A stretch of 64,000 bases of DNA from Pseudomonadota bacterium (GTDB lineage: Bacteria; Pseudomonadota; Gammaproteobacteria; Acidiferrobacterales; Acidiferrobacteraceae), in NCBI GenBank assembly GCA_021819245.1, contig JAKARI010000003.1, positions 1-64,000 on the forward strand. Direction: 5' to 3'. Below the pieces are notes generated by a model, which did not search any database, was not told the origin of the DNA, and saw only the letters and a list, made by a program, of their open reading frames with translations. Made by a program: the position numbers and the translations under genes. Below are positions 27,286 through 35,327 of the stretch, piece after piece (the stretch's first letter is position 1; every line of letters starts with the position of its first letter).

Positions 27286-29496
27286 ATGGCAACTCAGTGG
27301 AAACTTCGCACCATAGTGGCGGCCGTGGGCATGGCCCTGGTCGCGCCCATGGTCATGGCCCGGACGACCGGCGTGGCCCAGGCGACGGCAAGCAGCAGCC
27401 AGGTGGCCGCCGGTTCGATCGACTATACGTTCGGCTCGAACAATACGGCCACGGCCAGCAACCATGTCCTGCAAAATGCCAAGGGCAACATCGGCGCCAA
27501 TATCGCCGCCGGCAATGGCAACATGCAGGTCAATAACACCGACATAGCGCTTGCCAACGGCGCGCTCACGAAAAAGACCAGCACCTCGTCGCTGGTCGAC
27601 AACGCGCAGTGGAGCAACCTGTTCTCGGTGAGCGAGTCCGCGGACGTCACCAACACCGCCTCGGTCTCCCAGCACGCGCTGCAGAATGCTGCCGGCAACA
27701 TTGGCCTCAACGTCGCCTCCGGCGCCGACAACATGCAGGCCAACAACACCGCCATAAGCCACGCCCTGGGCGTGCTCCCGAGCGGTCAGGCCTCGGCCAT
27801 GATCGAAAGCGGCCAGCTGTCCGGCCCCGTCGGCATTGACTTCGCCTCTGGCGACAACAATACGGCGAGCCTTTCGAACCATGTCCTGCAGAACGCCTCG
27901 GGCAACATCGGCGTCAACGTCGCGGCCGGTGACGGCAACATGCAGGCAAACGCCCTGGCCGTGTCCTATAACCGTGGCGGCCTCGATGCCTATGCCGGTG
28001 CCGAGAGTGCCCAGGGGGCGCTCTTCGTGGGCGCCATGACCTTCGGCGCTGACAACGACGCCACGCTCTCGAACCATGTCCTGCAGAACGCCTCGGGCAA
28101 CATCGGCGTCAACGTCGCGGCGGGCCTGCAGAACATGCAGGAAAACGGCCTGTCGGTCGCGACCGCCGAGACGGTCTACCCGTATTCGCCGACGGCAGTT
28201 CGGGGTTCGAGTGTCGCCCAGGTCGCCAACGACCAGATCGGCGGTATCGTGCAGGGCAGCTACAACGTCGGGTCTGACAACGATGCGTCGCTTTCAAACC
28301 ACGTCCTGCAGAACGCCTCGGGCAATATCGGCGTCAACGCCGCCGCCGGCACGCAGAACATGCAGGCCAACAACACGTCCGTGGCGCTGAACTGGTCGAC
28401 GCGCTCGGGCGGCGTGGCGAGCGCCGGCGTCGCCAACAATCAGAATGCCGGGCCCTTGGCTGGTTCCATCAGCGAATTCGGCGATGACGATGCGGCCATC
28501 ACCAACCACGTCCTGCAGAACGCGAGCGGCAATGTGAACGTGAACGTCGCCTCGGGCGCCGAGAACATGCAGGCCAATGGCCTGGCGTCGGCCTACAACA
28601 ATGCCGGCAAGTTCGCCTCGGCGGCGATCGACAATGACCAGGGGACGGAAAGCTTCCTGGGCAACAGCGGGCGCTATTCTTACAGCTTGTTCGGCGCCGA
28701 CAATGCCTATCTGAACGACAAGGTCCTGCAGAACGCCTCGGGCAATGTCGGTGTCAACGTCGCGGCCGGCGACTGGAACCAGCAGGCGAACGATCTCTCG
28801 ATCGCCTACGCCGCGGGCCCGGTCGGCAGCACCACGACCGCCACCGCCGCCATTTCCGACAATCAGGCGAGCAACATGGCGTTCTACTTCCCGTCGATGG
28901 CATTCGACACCTTGGGGTCCATGACGGCAACGCTTTCGAACCACGTCCTGCAGAATGCGACCGGCAATATCGGGGTGAACGTCGCCTCGGGCCTGCAGAA
29001 TGCGCAGGCCAACAATACCGCGCTGGCGCAGGGCTGGGGCACGGGTAATGGCGACATGGATGCCGACAACACCGGCGGGCCGGCCACGGCCCTCATCACC
29101 GGGACTCAGAGCTCCGGCTGGTACTCGATCGCGGCCGACACGGGCGCTGCCAACACGGCGAGCGTAAGCGGGCATGTCCTGCAGAACGCCTCGGGCAACA
29201 TCGGCGCCAACGTCACAGCGGGCGTGCAGAACATGCAGAGCAACGACCTGGCCTATGCCTTCAATCAGGCCGGCAGCAACGCCTCGGCGGTAAGCCAGGT
29301 GTCGCAAGTGTCGTTGGGCGCCATCGCGACCGACACACCGGTGAGCTTCTGCTCGTACAACTATCTGCCGGTGGTCAACAGCGCGAGCGTGTCCAACCAT
29401 GTCCTGCAGAACGCCTCGGGCAATATCGGCCTGAACGTGGCGGCGGGCGCGGCCAACATGCAGCGCAACACCTTGACCATAGCGGACGCCGACTAA
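27286..29496 (+). CDS. FapC-like functional-amyloid fibril protein with ten repeats
   Basis: The 736-residue protein has a strong AAAAGGAGAGG ribosome-binding site and a signal peptide ending at VAPMVMA. The mature chain has ten units of the form HVLQNASGNIGVNVAAGxxNMQAN, starting near residues 60, 130, 199, 264, 339, 406, 479, 553, 629 and 705. They are separated by 40-50 residue linkers rich in Ala, Asn, Ser and Asp. The conserved Asn, Gln and Gly positions match the published Fap amyloid motif. Pseudomonas FapC has three repeats and a C-terminal CxxC. This one has ten and ends directly after the last repeat, with a single cysteine near residue 690. It should be secreted and form surface fibrils. 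A strong terminator follows immediately. Confidence 0.78.
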   Translation: MATQWKLRTIVAAVGMALVAPMVMARTTGVAQATASSSQVAAGSIDYTFGSNNTATASNHVLQNAKGNIGANIAAGNGNMQVNNTDIALANGALTKKTSTSSLVDNAQWSNLFSVSESADVTNTASVSQHALQNAAGNIGLNVASGADNMQANNTAISHALGVLPSGQASAMIESGQLSGPVGIDFASGDNNTASLSNHVLQNASGNIGVNVAAGDGNMQANALAVSYNRGGLDAYAGAESAQGALFVGAMTFGADNDATLSNHVLQNASGNIGVNVAAGLQNMQENGLSVATAETVYPYSPTAVRGSSVAQVANDQIGGIVQGSYNVGSDNDASLSNHVLQNASGNIGVNAAAGTQNMQANNTSVALNWSTRSGGVASAGVANNQNAGPLAGSISEFGDDDAAITNHVLQNASGNVNVNVASGAENMQANGLASAYNNAGKFASAAIDNDQGTESFLGNSGRYSYSLFGADNAYLNDKVLQNASGNVGVNVAAGDWNQQANDLSIAYAAGPVGSTTTATAAISDNQASNMAFYFPSMAFDTLGSMTATLSNHVLQNATGNIGVNVASGLQNAQANNTALAQGWGTGNGDMDADNTGGPATALITGTQSSGWYSIAADTGAANTASVSGHVLQNASGNIGANVTAGVQNMQSNDLAYAFNQAGSNASAVSQVSQVSLGAIATDTPVSFCSYNYLPVVNSASVSNHVLQNASGNIGLNVAAGAANMQRNTLTIADAD
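27460..29475 (+). repeat. Ten imperfect coding repeats in the amyloid gene
   Basis: The core CTGCAGAACGCCTCGGGCAA recurs about every 195-230 bases, near 27469, 27680, 27886, 28081, 28306, 28512, 28727, 28947, 29177 and 29403. Copies 1, 2, 6 and 8 vary at one or more bases. The strong nucleotide conservation of the cores, against variable linkers, suggests recent duplication or gene conversion. Confidence 0.85.
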
Positions 29497-29508
29497 GGCC
29501 CGCAGGAA

Positions 29509-29537
29509 GGGCGGGGGCCTGGCCCCCGCCCGTTTTT
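29509..29537 (+). terminator. Rho-independent terminator after the amyloid gene
   Basis: An 11-base perfect stem (GGGCGGGGGCC paired with GGCCCCCGCCC) with a minimal loop is followed by GTTTTTC. It lies 13 bases after the fibril-gene stop and 18 bases before the protease gene. It could reduce expression of downstream genes relative to the fibril subunit. Confidence 0.8.
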
Positions 29538-29554
29538 CTCCAAGGAATGAAACG

Positions 29555-30241
29555 ATGGCACACCGTCTGCGGTTTTGGATGCTCGGGCTTGCGATGCTGC
29601 CGATCCTGGCGCGGGCGGGGACGGTGGTTATCAACGGATTCGGGGGCGTGCCGCTCATTACGCACGTCACCAGCATGCAGGGCCTCAAGTTTCGGTCGGT
29701 GGTTCAGCAGCACACCGACTATAGCTGCGGGGCGGCGGCGATTGCGACCTTGGCGGACTACGCCTACGGGCGGCATCTGACCGAGGATCAGGTGATCATC
29801 GGGATGCTCAAGGTGAGCAACCGCAAGGTGGTCCAGCAAAAGGGATTCTCGATGCTGGATATGGCGCGCTATCTCACGCGCCTGGGGCTCCATGGGGCCG
29901 GGTACAAGGTACCGCCGGCCTTGCTGACGAAGCTCAGGGTACCGGTCATCGTACTGTTGAACATTCAGGGCTATGAGCATTTCGTGGTGTTGAAGGGGGT
30001 GGTGAATGGTCGCGCCTTTCTCGCCGATCCGGCGCTCGGGAATAGAAGTCTTGCCATGCGCCGTTTTGTCAAGGATTGGGATGGCGTGGTGTTTATCGTC
30101 ATGGGGCCGCATTACGACAAGGAAACGCCCCTACGCCAAGGCCTGCGGGCCGTGCGTGTCCATGGGCTCATGACAGCAGTGGAACGTGACGAGATTCGGA
30201 ACCTGCGGGAGTTCGGTTTCATTCCCGCGACGGATTTTTAA
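29555..30241 (+). CDS. FapD-like C39 family cysteine protease
   Basis: The 228-residue protein has a signal peptide (MAHRLRFWMLGLAMLPILARA) and a C39 peptidase domain. The catalytic Cys58 is in HTDYSCGAAAIATLADY, His142 in GYEHFVVLKG and Asp158 in FLADPALGN, a complete triad. In Pseudomonas the fap operon encodes a C39 protease (FapD) needed for fibril export. Its place directly after the fibril gene is the same here. An AAGGA ribosome-binding site lies after the terminator. Confidence 0.85.
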   Translation: MAHRLRFWMLGLAMLPILARAGTVVINGFGGVPLITHVTSMQGLKFRSVVQQHTDYSCGAAAIATLADYAYGRHLTEDQVIIGMLKVSNRKVVQQKGFSMLDMARYLTRLGLHGAGYKVPPALLTKLRVPVIVLLNIQGYEHFVVLKGVVNGRAFLADPALGNRSLAMRRFVKDWDGVVFIVMGPHYDKETPLRQGLRAVRVHGLMTAVERDEIRNLREFGFIPATDF

Positions 30242-30279
30242 CCTAAATGACTATGACGACCAGGATACAAGGGAGCAGT

Positions 30280-31068
30280 ATGAACGCGGGCAACCAGGGA
30301 ATGCGTGTACTTCGGGGCGCGGTGCGGATCATGGCAGCCGGCGCCACCTTAAGCGTACTGACCGTGGCCGCGCATGCCGAGACACTGCGCGGGCGCGATG
30401 TCAGCGTGATCATGGCCCGCACGCCGCTATCGGCGCGCGCGCTGTCAAACCTGCGCGGGCGCTACGTGGCGTCGGGCGGCGTGGTGTACTTCGGCCTCGA
30501 AATCGTGAGCCGCTGGACGCAGGCCGACGGCGCGGGGCTTTCCGTAGGCACGAACGTCAATCTTGGCATAGACGGCGAAGGCCACCCCCATCTTTCCGTG
30601 AACAGCTTTTCACATGAGATGGGCAGTAATGGCGGGGCGAGTTCCTCGGGTCACGGGACCATAACGGGCAATCCGATTGCCGGGGTCTCGGGCATAGGGC
30701 AGGGCATACAGACCACGGGTGACGGCAACGTGATTCAGAATGCCGCCGTGATCAATGTGACCAGCGGCGCGGCGGGTGGTTCGGGACCGTCCGGGCCCTC
30801 CGGCACGCGCAACCTTTCGGTGGTGGGTGGTGGCGGACAGGGCAGCGTGGAATTCAATGCCAATTCCGTGATCGTGGCCGTCAACGTGCCCGGGCAGGGT
30901 GTCATTCAGCAGACGCTAGGCGCGCAGGGGATCGGGCAGAGTGCCCAGGTCCTGTCGAGCGCCAACAATATCCTCAATCAAATGAGCTTAAACGTCGGTT
31001 TTGCGAAGAGCGGCGGTTTCTCCGCGGCCCAGATCAGCACGATTCTTGGGGCCATGCGAGGTCTTTGA
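30280..31068 (+). CDS. FapE-like exported protein
   Basis: I start at the ATG at 30280 (262 residues) because GGGAG lies just upstream and a signal peptide ends at TVAAHA; an ATG at 30247 would add 11 residues. After the signal, LSNLRGRYVASGGVVYFGLE is a recognisable conserved block seen in proteins next to FapD-type proteases. The C-terminal half has degenerate Gly/Asn/Gln-rich units such as GIGQGIQTTGDGNVIQNA and QGIGQSAQVLSSANNILNQ, echoing the amyloid repeat. FapE is a minor fibril component in Pseudomonas. The assignment rests on position and composition. Confidence 0.6.
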   Translation: MNAGNQGMRVLRGAVRIMAAGATLSVLTVAAHAETLRGRDVSVIMARTPLSARALSNLRGRYVASGGVVYFGLEIVSRWTQADGAGLSVGTNVNLGIDGEGHPHLSVNSFSHEMGSNGGASSSGHGTITGNPIAGVSGIGQGIQTTGDGNVIQNAAVINVTSGAAGGSGPSGPSGTRNLSVVGGGGQGSVEFNANSVIVAVNVPGQGVIQQTLGAQGIGQSAQVLSSANNILNQMSLNVGFAKSGGFSAAQISTILGAMRGL

Positions 31069-31082
31069 CGGATCATCACGGG

Positions 31083-31113
31083 AGACTGGGGACCGCGATG
31101 GGGAACCCAGTCT
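31083..31113. other. Hairpin between the amyloid and polysaccharide genes
   Basis: AGACTGGG (31083-31090) and CCCAGTCT (31106-31113) are perfect 8-base inverted copies with a 15-base loop. There is no T run, so it is not a standard terminator. It may be an RNA stem or operator separating two sub-operons. Confidence 0.4.
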
Positions 31114-31225
31114 TGGCATAAAAGCTCATTTGGAATAGCACATGTCTCGTCAGCTAGCGGGGTGGGAGGGTGCGCGCAAGCGCGCTCGAGGACGGCCGCG
31201 GTCCGCGACCAGCAATCACAAGACG

Positions 31226-32407
31226 ATGCGGGCCCTGGTGCTTACCGGGACGCGCCCGGACATCATAAAGAGCGCAAGCGTCGTTCATGCCCTCGAGGCC
31301 GCCGGCTGCCAGACATTTCTCGTTCATAGCGGGCAACACGAGGCCGCGGTCACGGAGCTCTACCAGTTTCTTGAGATGCGCCCCTTCGCCACCGTGCGCC
31401 TGGGGCCGCGCGGTCCCAGGCTTGCCGAATTGAATGCGCGGCTGCTCGATACGCTCGACCCGATTGTCACCCGTGTGAGGCCCGACGTGATCGTGGTCCA
31501 GGGCGACACGACCACCGCGCTTGTCGGCGCGCTTCTCGGATTCTATCACCGCGTGCCGGTGGCGCATGTGGAGGCGGGGCTGCGCTCCGGAGACTGCCAG
31601 GAGCCGTTTCCCGAGGAACTGAACCGCCGGCTCATTACCCGCATCGCGACGTGGCATTTCGCGCCGACACCGCTTGCCGTCGCGAGCCTTGAGGGCGAAG
31701 GCATTTCGCGCAAGGCCATCACCATGACCGGCAACACGGTAGTCGACGCCGCGTTGTTTGGTTACCGCCGCCTCGACGTGCAGAGCGAGTCCTGCGCGCA
31801 GACCTATGGCGCGCCGCGCCTCATCGTCGTTACTGCGCATCGCCGCGAGAACTGGGGGGCGGGTATCGAAGAGATCGGGTGGGGCGTGCGCCGTGTCGCC
31901 GAGCGCTTTACCGATGTCGCCGTGCTCTGGCCGCTGCATGCCAACCCCGAGGTTGCGATGAGCGTCAAGGCGGTATGGGATGGGCTCGCCCCGGATGTCC
32001 GCCGTCGCGTGCGGCTTGCCGATCCGCTTGCCTATCCCGACATGCTCCGGGTATTGCGTGATGCGTGGCTGCTCGTGACCGATTCCGGTGGATTGCAGGA
32101 AGAGGCGGTGACCGCGCGCATCCCGGTCCTGGTCACCCGCCGCCAGACCGAGCGCCCCGAGGTTGTGGCCTGCGGGGCCGGGCGGCTGGTAGGGGCGAAC
32201 GCCGGGCGCCTGGAGACAGAGATCACGCGGCTTTACCGCTCGAAGGCGAAATGGCAGGCCATGCGGCCTGCGCGCTCACCGTTTGGAGATGGCAGGGCTG
32301 GGCAGCGCATCGCGGCGGTATTGACGCGGTCCTGGACGGGTGGCCTGCGTCGTGCGCCACGGGCCGATGCCGCATGCGGCCTAGCGCGCGCCGGGATGGC
32401 CCCGTGA
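31226..32407 (+). CDS. UDP-N-acetylglucosamine 2-epimerase (WecB-like, non-hydrolysing)
   Basis: I start at the ATG at 31226 (393 residues), where the family-typical MRALVLTGTRPDIIKSA begins; the longer frame from 31142 adds an unconserved Arg-rich stretch. Motifs are complete: HSGQH, VVQGDTTTALVGAL, HVEAGLRSGD, PFPEELNRRLI, TGNTVVDA, TAHRRENWG and LVTDSGGLQEEA. By family knowledge it makes UDP-ManNAc from UDP-GlcNAc. The last 30 or so residues are Ala/Arg-rich and unconserved. It overlaps the next gene by four bases (GTGA) and would feed the GT2 synthase encoded downstream. Confidence 0.9.
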   Translation: MRALVLTGTRPDIIKSASVVHALEAAGCQTFLVHSGQHEAAVTELYQFLEMRPFATVRLGPRGPRLAELNARLLDTLDPIVTRVRPDVIVVQGDTTTALVGALLGFYHRVPVAHVEAGLRSGDCQEPFPEELNRRLITRIATWHFAPTPLAVASLEGEGISRKAITMTGNTVVDAALFGYRRLDVQSESCAQTYGAPRLIVVTAHRRENWGAGIEEIGWGVRRVAERFTDVAVLWPLHANPEVAMSVKAVWDGLAPDVRRRVRLADPLAYPDMLRVLRDAWLLVTDSGGLQEEAVTARIPVLVTRRQTERPEVVACGAGRLVGANAGRLETEITRLYRSKAKWQAMRPARSPFGDGRAGQRIAAVLTRSWTGGLRRAPRADAACGLARAGMAP

Positions 32408-33186
32408 GCGTTCCGCGAAAGGGCGATTGGCGGCGGTTCGCGGCCGTGCTCGCGGTCCTGCTTCCGGGCATCGCCTGTGCCCATGGCTGGGTCGGCGTCG
32501 GCGGTTCTTATTATCGCTTGACCCAGGGGTACGGCCATTTCGAGGGCCTGTACGCCAAGGGGGTCTTTGGGGAAGGGTCGGGCACCCTATGGAACTGGGA
32601 AGCCGATCATGGACGCCTGTTCGGGTACGAGGAGAATTATGGGGTTTTGGGTGTCACGCATACCTTCGCCCCGCGATGGTATGGCTACCTGAGCCTTGCG
32701 GGGAGCACCAATTCGGATGTGGTTCCGCAAGGCCGTGTCGATGCCAGCCTGTCCTACAAGGCGCTCCCGGACAAGCGCCTTGTCGTGACCGGCGGCTATA
32801 CCGGGATGCGTTTTCGCGATGGCCACGTAGACCGCAGCGCATGGACGAATCTGACCGCCTATTTCCCGGGGTACTGGGTGGCGATGGCCGGCCACAATTG
32901 GGCCACGAGCAATCCCGGTTCGGTGGAGGCGCAAAGAAGCTTTGCCGCCCTCGGTTACGACCACAGCGGGCAGACCGAAATCACCTTGCGCTATGGCTGG
33001 GGGGCCGAGGCCTACCTGCCGATCGGCGCCAATGTCGCGCTCGTCGATTTTCGTAGCCAGACCGCGTCCCTCACCTGGCGGCAGTGGCTTGGGACCGACT
33101 GGGGCACGGACATCTTCGCCGAGCGGTTCGCAAGCCCCTATTATCGCCAGATCGGAGGGTCCATCGGTGTCTTCTACCACTTTTGA
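32404..33186 (+). CDS. YaiO-like outer-membrane beta-barrel protein
   Basis: Translation from GTG at 32404 gives 260 residues with a signal peptide (VLAVLLPGIACA). The rest alternates aromatic and hydrophobic strands and ends in GVFYHF, a C-terminal aromatic typical of outer-membrane barrels. Blocks such as YYRLTQGYGHFEG and YLSLAGSTNSDVVPQGRVD resemble the YaiO family, often found in exopolysaccharide loci. It may be the outer-membrane component of polysaccharide export. It overlaps the epimerase stop. Confidence 0.7.
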   Translation: MSVPRKGDWRRFAAVLAVLLPGIACAHGWVGVGGSYYRLTQGYGHFEGLYAKGVFGEGSGTLWNWEADHGRLFGYEENYGVLGVTHTFAPRWYGYLSLAGSTNSDVVPQGRVDASLSYKALPDKRLVVTGGYTGMRFRDGHVDRSAWTNLTAYFPGYWVAMAGHNWATSNPGSVEAQRSFAALGYDHSGQTEITLRYGWGAEAYLPIGANVALVDFRSQTASLTWRQWLGTDWGTDIFAERFASPYYRQIGGSIGVFYHF

Positions 33187-33268
33187 CGAGGGCCGGGGCG
33201 CGCAGCGCGACGCACGTGCCGCAGGCTGGCGGGGTGGCATCATTCCCGCCCACAGGGGGCTGCGCATC

Positions 33269-33976
33269 ATGCCGCAGGAGCGGGGGCGCCGGGCACTGCC
33301 CTTGCTCCTGGGCCCGGTCTTCGCGCTGGCCGTATTCTTTGCGATCAATCCGGTCATCCTCCCGTTGTGGGCGGCGATCGAGGGTTTCTGGTGTGCCCGG
33401 GCGGTGCCCACGGTGACCGTCATCCGCATGGGTTACGTCCTGCCATGGGGGGTGAGTCTGCCGGTCCCGGTTCCTCACCTCGGCGCCTCCGGTCCCTCGC
33501 ATCTCGCGTGGGCGGTCAGTGTGCTGCTCACGGGTGTCGCGCTGGTCGTAGCCCTGGTCCTGCGCCGCCGTCACCTCCCGCTTTCGCTCGCGCTTTTTAC
33601 CCTGGTGGTGGTCTTTGCTATCGGTGCCGCCGGGTTTACCCCGGTGCTCGCGCCTTTCCCCTATACCATTCCGGGCTATATCGAGTCGATGCTGCTCATG
33701 GGGCTTGTCCTCATGTTCGTGACCCCGCTTTTATTCATGGCGATTTATTACCCGCTCGACTTCGGGCTTGGCAAGAAGATCGGTCTGACGCTCTATGTGC
33801 TGGTATGGCTTGCCGTCATGCTGCCTTGTCAATTCTGTCTGCAGGCGTTTGCCATCAACGAGCTCGGCCTGATCGCCTTGCCGACCCTGTTTCTGCTGTC
33901 AGGCCTTCTGCTCGATGTGATGGGGCTTGTCGCGTTCTATGCCTGGGGCATGAGCTGGAGATTGCGTCATGAATGA
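33269..33976 (+). CDS. Six-helix membrane protein of the polysaccharide operon
   Basis: I start at the ATG at 33269 (235 residues, MPQERGRRALPLLLG), though the frame is open further upstream and the start is uncertain. About six hydrophobic segments are visible, for example ALPLLLGPVFALAVFFAINP near the start and LGLIALPTLFLLSGLLLDVM near the end. I do not recognise the family. Its eight-base overlap with the GT2 synthase gene suggests it works with that enzyme, perhaps in the inner-membrane synthesis or translocation complex. Confidence 0.65.
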   Translation: MPQERGRRALPLLLGPVFALAVFFAINPVILPLWAAIEGFWCARAVPTVTVIRMGYVLPWGVSLPVPVPHLGASGPSHLAWAVSVLLTGVALVVALVLRRRHLPLSLALFTLVVVFAIGAAGFTPVLAPFPYTIPGYIESMLLMGLVLMFVTPLLFMAIYYPLDFGLGKKIGLTLYVLVWLAVMLPCQFCLQAFAINELGLIALPTLFLLSGLLLDVMGLVAFYAWGMSWRLRHE

Positions 33977-35318
33977 CACCTATCCCGTATCACTCGCCGG
34001 CCACGGCTTCGCGCCGCATGCCGAACTGATAGCCGTCCTTCAGCCCATAGCCTATGGGGTGGTATTGCTCGTGGTCCTCTACACCCTGCGCCACCTCTTT
34101 TTTACCTTAAACCGCCTCTTTGGCCACCAGCGCCACCCCTATCTCGATATCACCGAGGCGTCATGGCCGCCGGTGACGGTCGTCATACCCGCTCATAACG
34201 AACAACAGGTCATAGCCCATATCCTCGCGCGCATAATCTCCGTCGACTATCCCAAGGACCGATTGAGGATCCTGGCCATCGATGATCGCTCCACCGATGA
34301 GACGCCGGTGCTCCTGGACGCCTTCGCAAGCCTTCATCCCGGCCAAGTCCAGGTCCTGCACCGGCCGGCCGGTGCGCTGCCCGGCAAGGCCGCGGCCCTG
34401 GTCGATGCGACCCAGTATCTGATGGGCGACATAGCGCTTGTGTTCGATGCCGACTATCTCCCGGGCCCGGGACTCGTCAAGCAGCTCGTAGCGCCATTTT
34501 TCGATCCCGAGGTCGGCGGCGTCATGGGGCGCGTCGTCCCCTACAACAGCGGCACGAATCTCCTTACGCATCTCCTCGAGCTCGAGCGTTCCGGCGGTTA
34601 TCAGGTCGACCAGCAGGCGCGCGCGAATCTGCGCCTGATCCCCCAGTTTGGCGGCACCGTAGGCGGCGTCCGGGTCAGCGCGCTGCGTGCCATCGGCGGA
34701 TGGAATCCGCGCGCGCTGGCCGAGGACACTGACATCACCTATCGGCTGGCCATCGCTGGCTGGAAGATCGCCTATCAGAATCGCTCGGAGTGCTACGAAG
34801 AGGTCGTGGAGACATGGCCGGCCCGCTACCGCCAGCTGCGACGCTGGTCCCGGGGGCACAATCAGGTCCTGTTCCGTCACCTGCTGCCCCTTCTGCGCTC
34901 ATCGAAGATGACGCGCCGGCAACGCATCGACGGCGCCTTTCTGCTTGGCATCTATGCCATGGCGCCGGTACTTCTGACGGGGTGGGTCGTGCTCTACATC
35001 CTCTGGCTGTGTGGCGACAACGCCGGCGGGCTTTTGCTCATGCTGGCGGTCGTAAGCTACGGGACCTTCGGGAATGCCGCCGCATTCTACGAGATCGCCT
35101 CGGCCCTGCGGCTCGATGGAGAGCGCGACAAGGTCAAGGGTGTGCCGCTCATCCTGATCGGGTTCTTCGTGTCTACTTATGCCGCAACCGCGGGATTCCT
35201 GGCCGCGATCGGCGACATCTTGCGACCCACCCACATACACTGGCATAAGACGCCCCGCTATCGTGACCGGACCGCGGCCGCTCCCGATCCCGATCCGGCG
35301 GCGCCGACGGGTCCCTGA
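33969..35318 (+). CDS. Processive GT2 family glycosyltransferase (polysaccharide synthase)
   Basis: The 449-residue protein has an N-terminal membrane helix (about 25-45), a GT2 catalytic domain and two to three C-terminal helices (from about 320). Catalytic motifs are all present: IDDRSTDET (Asp105), DADY (Asp160, Asp162), the EDTD motif (252-255) and Q289LRRW293 (QxxRW). This is the pattern of processive synthases such as PgaC, BcsA and hyaluronan synthase. It should polymerise a sugar nucleotide at the inner membrane and extrude the chain. UDP-ManNAc or UDP-GlcNAc is suggested by the adjacent epimerase gene. No PilZ domain is seen. Confidence 0.88.
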   Translation: MNDTYPVSLAGHGFAPHAELIAVLQPIAYGVVLLVVLYTLRHLFFTLNRLFGHQRHPYLDITEASWPPVTVVIPAHNEQQVIAHILARIISVDYPKDRLRILAIDDRSTDETPVLLDAFASLHPGQVQVLHRPAGALPGKAAALVDATQYLMGDIALVFDADYLPGPGLVKQLVAPFFDPEVGGVMGRVVPYNSGTNLLTHLLELERSGGYQVDQQARANLRLIPQFGGTVGGVRVSALRAIGGWNPRALAEDTDITYRLAIAGWKIAYQNRSECYEEVVETWPARYRQLRRWSRGHNQVLFRHLLPLLRSSKMTRRQRIDGAFLLGIYAMAPVLLTGWVVLYILWLCGDNAGGLLLMLAVVSYGTFGNAAAFYEIASALRLDGERDKVKGVPLILIGFFVSTYAATAGFLAAIGDILRPTHIHWHKTPRYRDRTAAAPDPDPAAPTGP

Positions 35319-35327
35319 GGAGGCACC

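Noticed and set aside
27460-29475. Regularly spaced repeats that could look like a CRISPR array
   Set aside because: The spacing is about 200 bases, the repeats are in frame inside one long gene, and they encode a known amyloid-type motif.
28294-29688. A 464-residue minus-strand frame across the amyloid gene
   Set aside because: It is the antisense shadow of the repeat protein and its own repeats simply mirror it.
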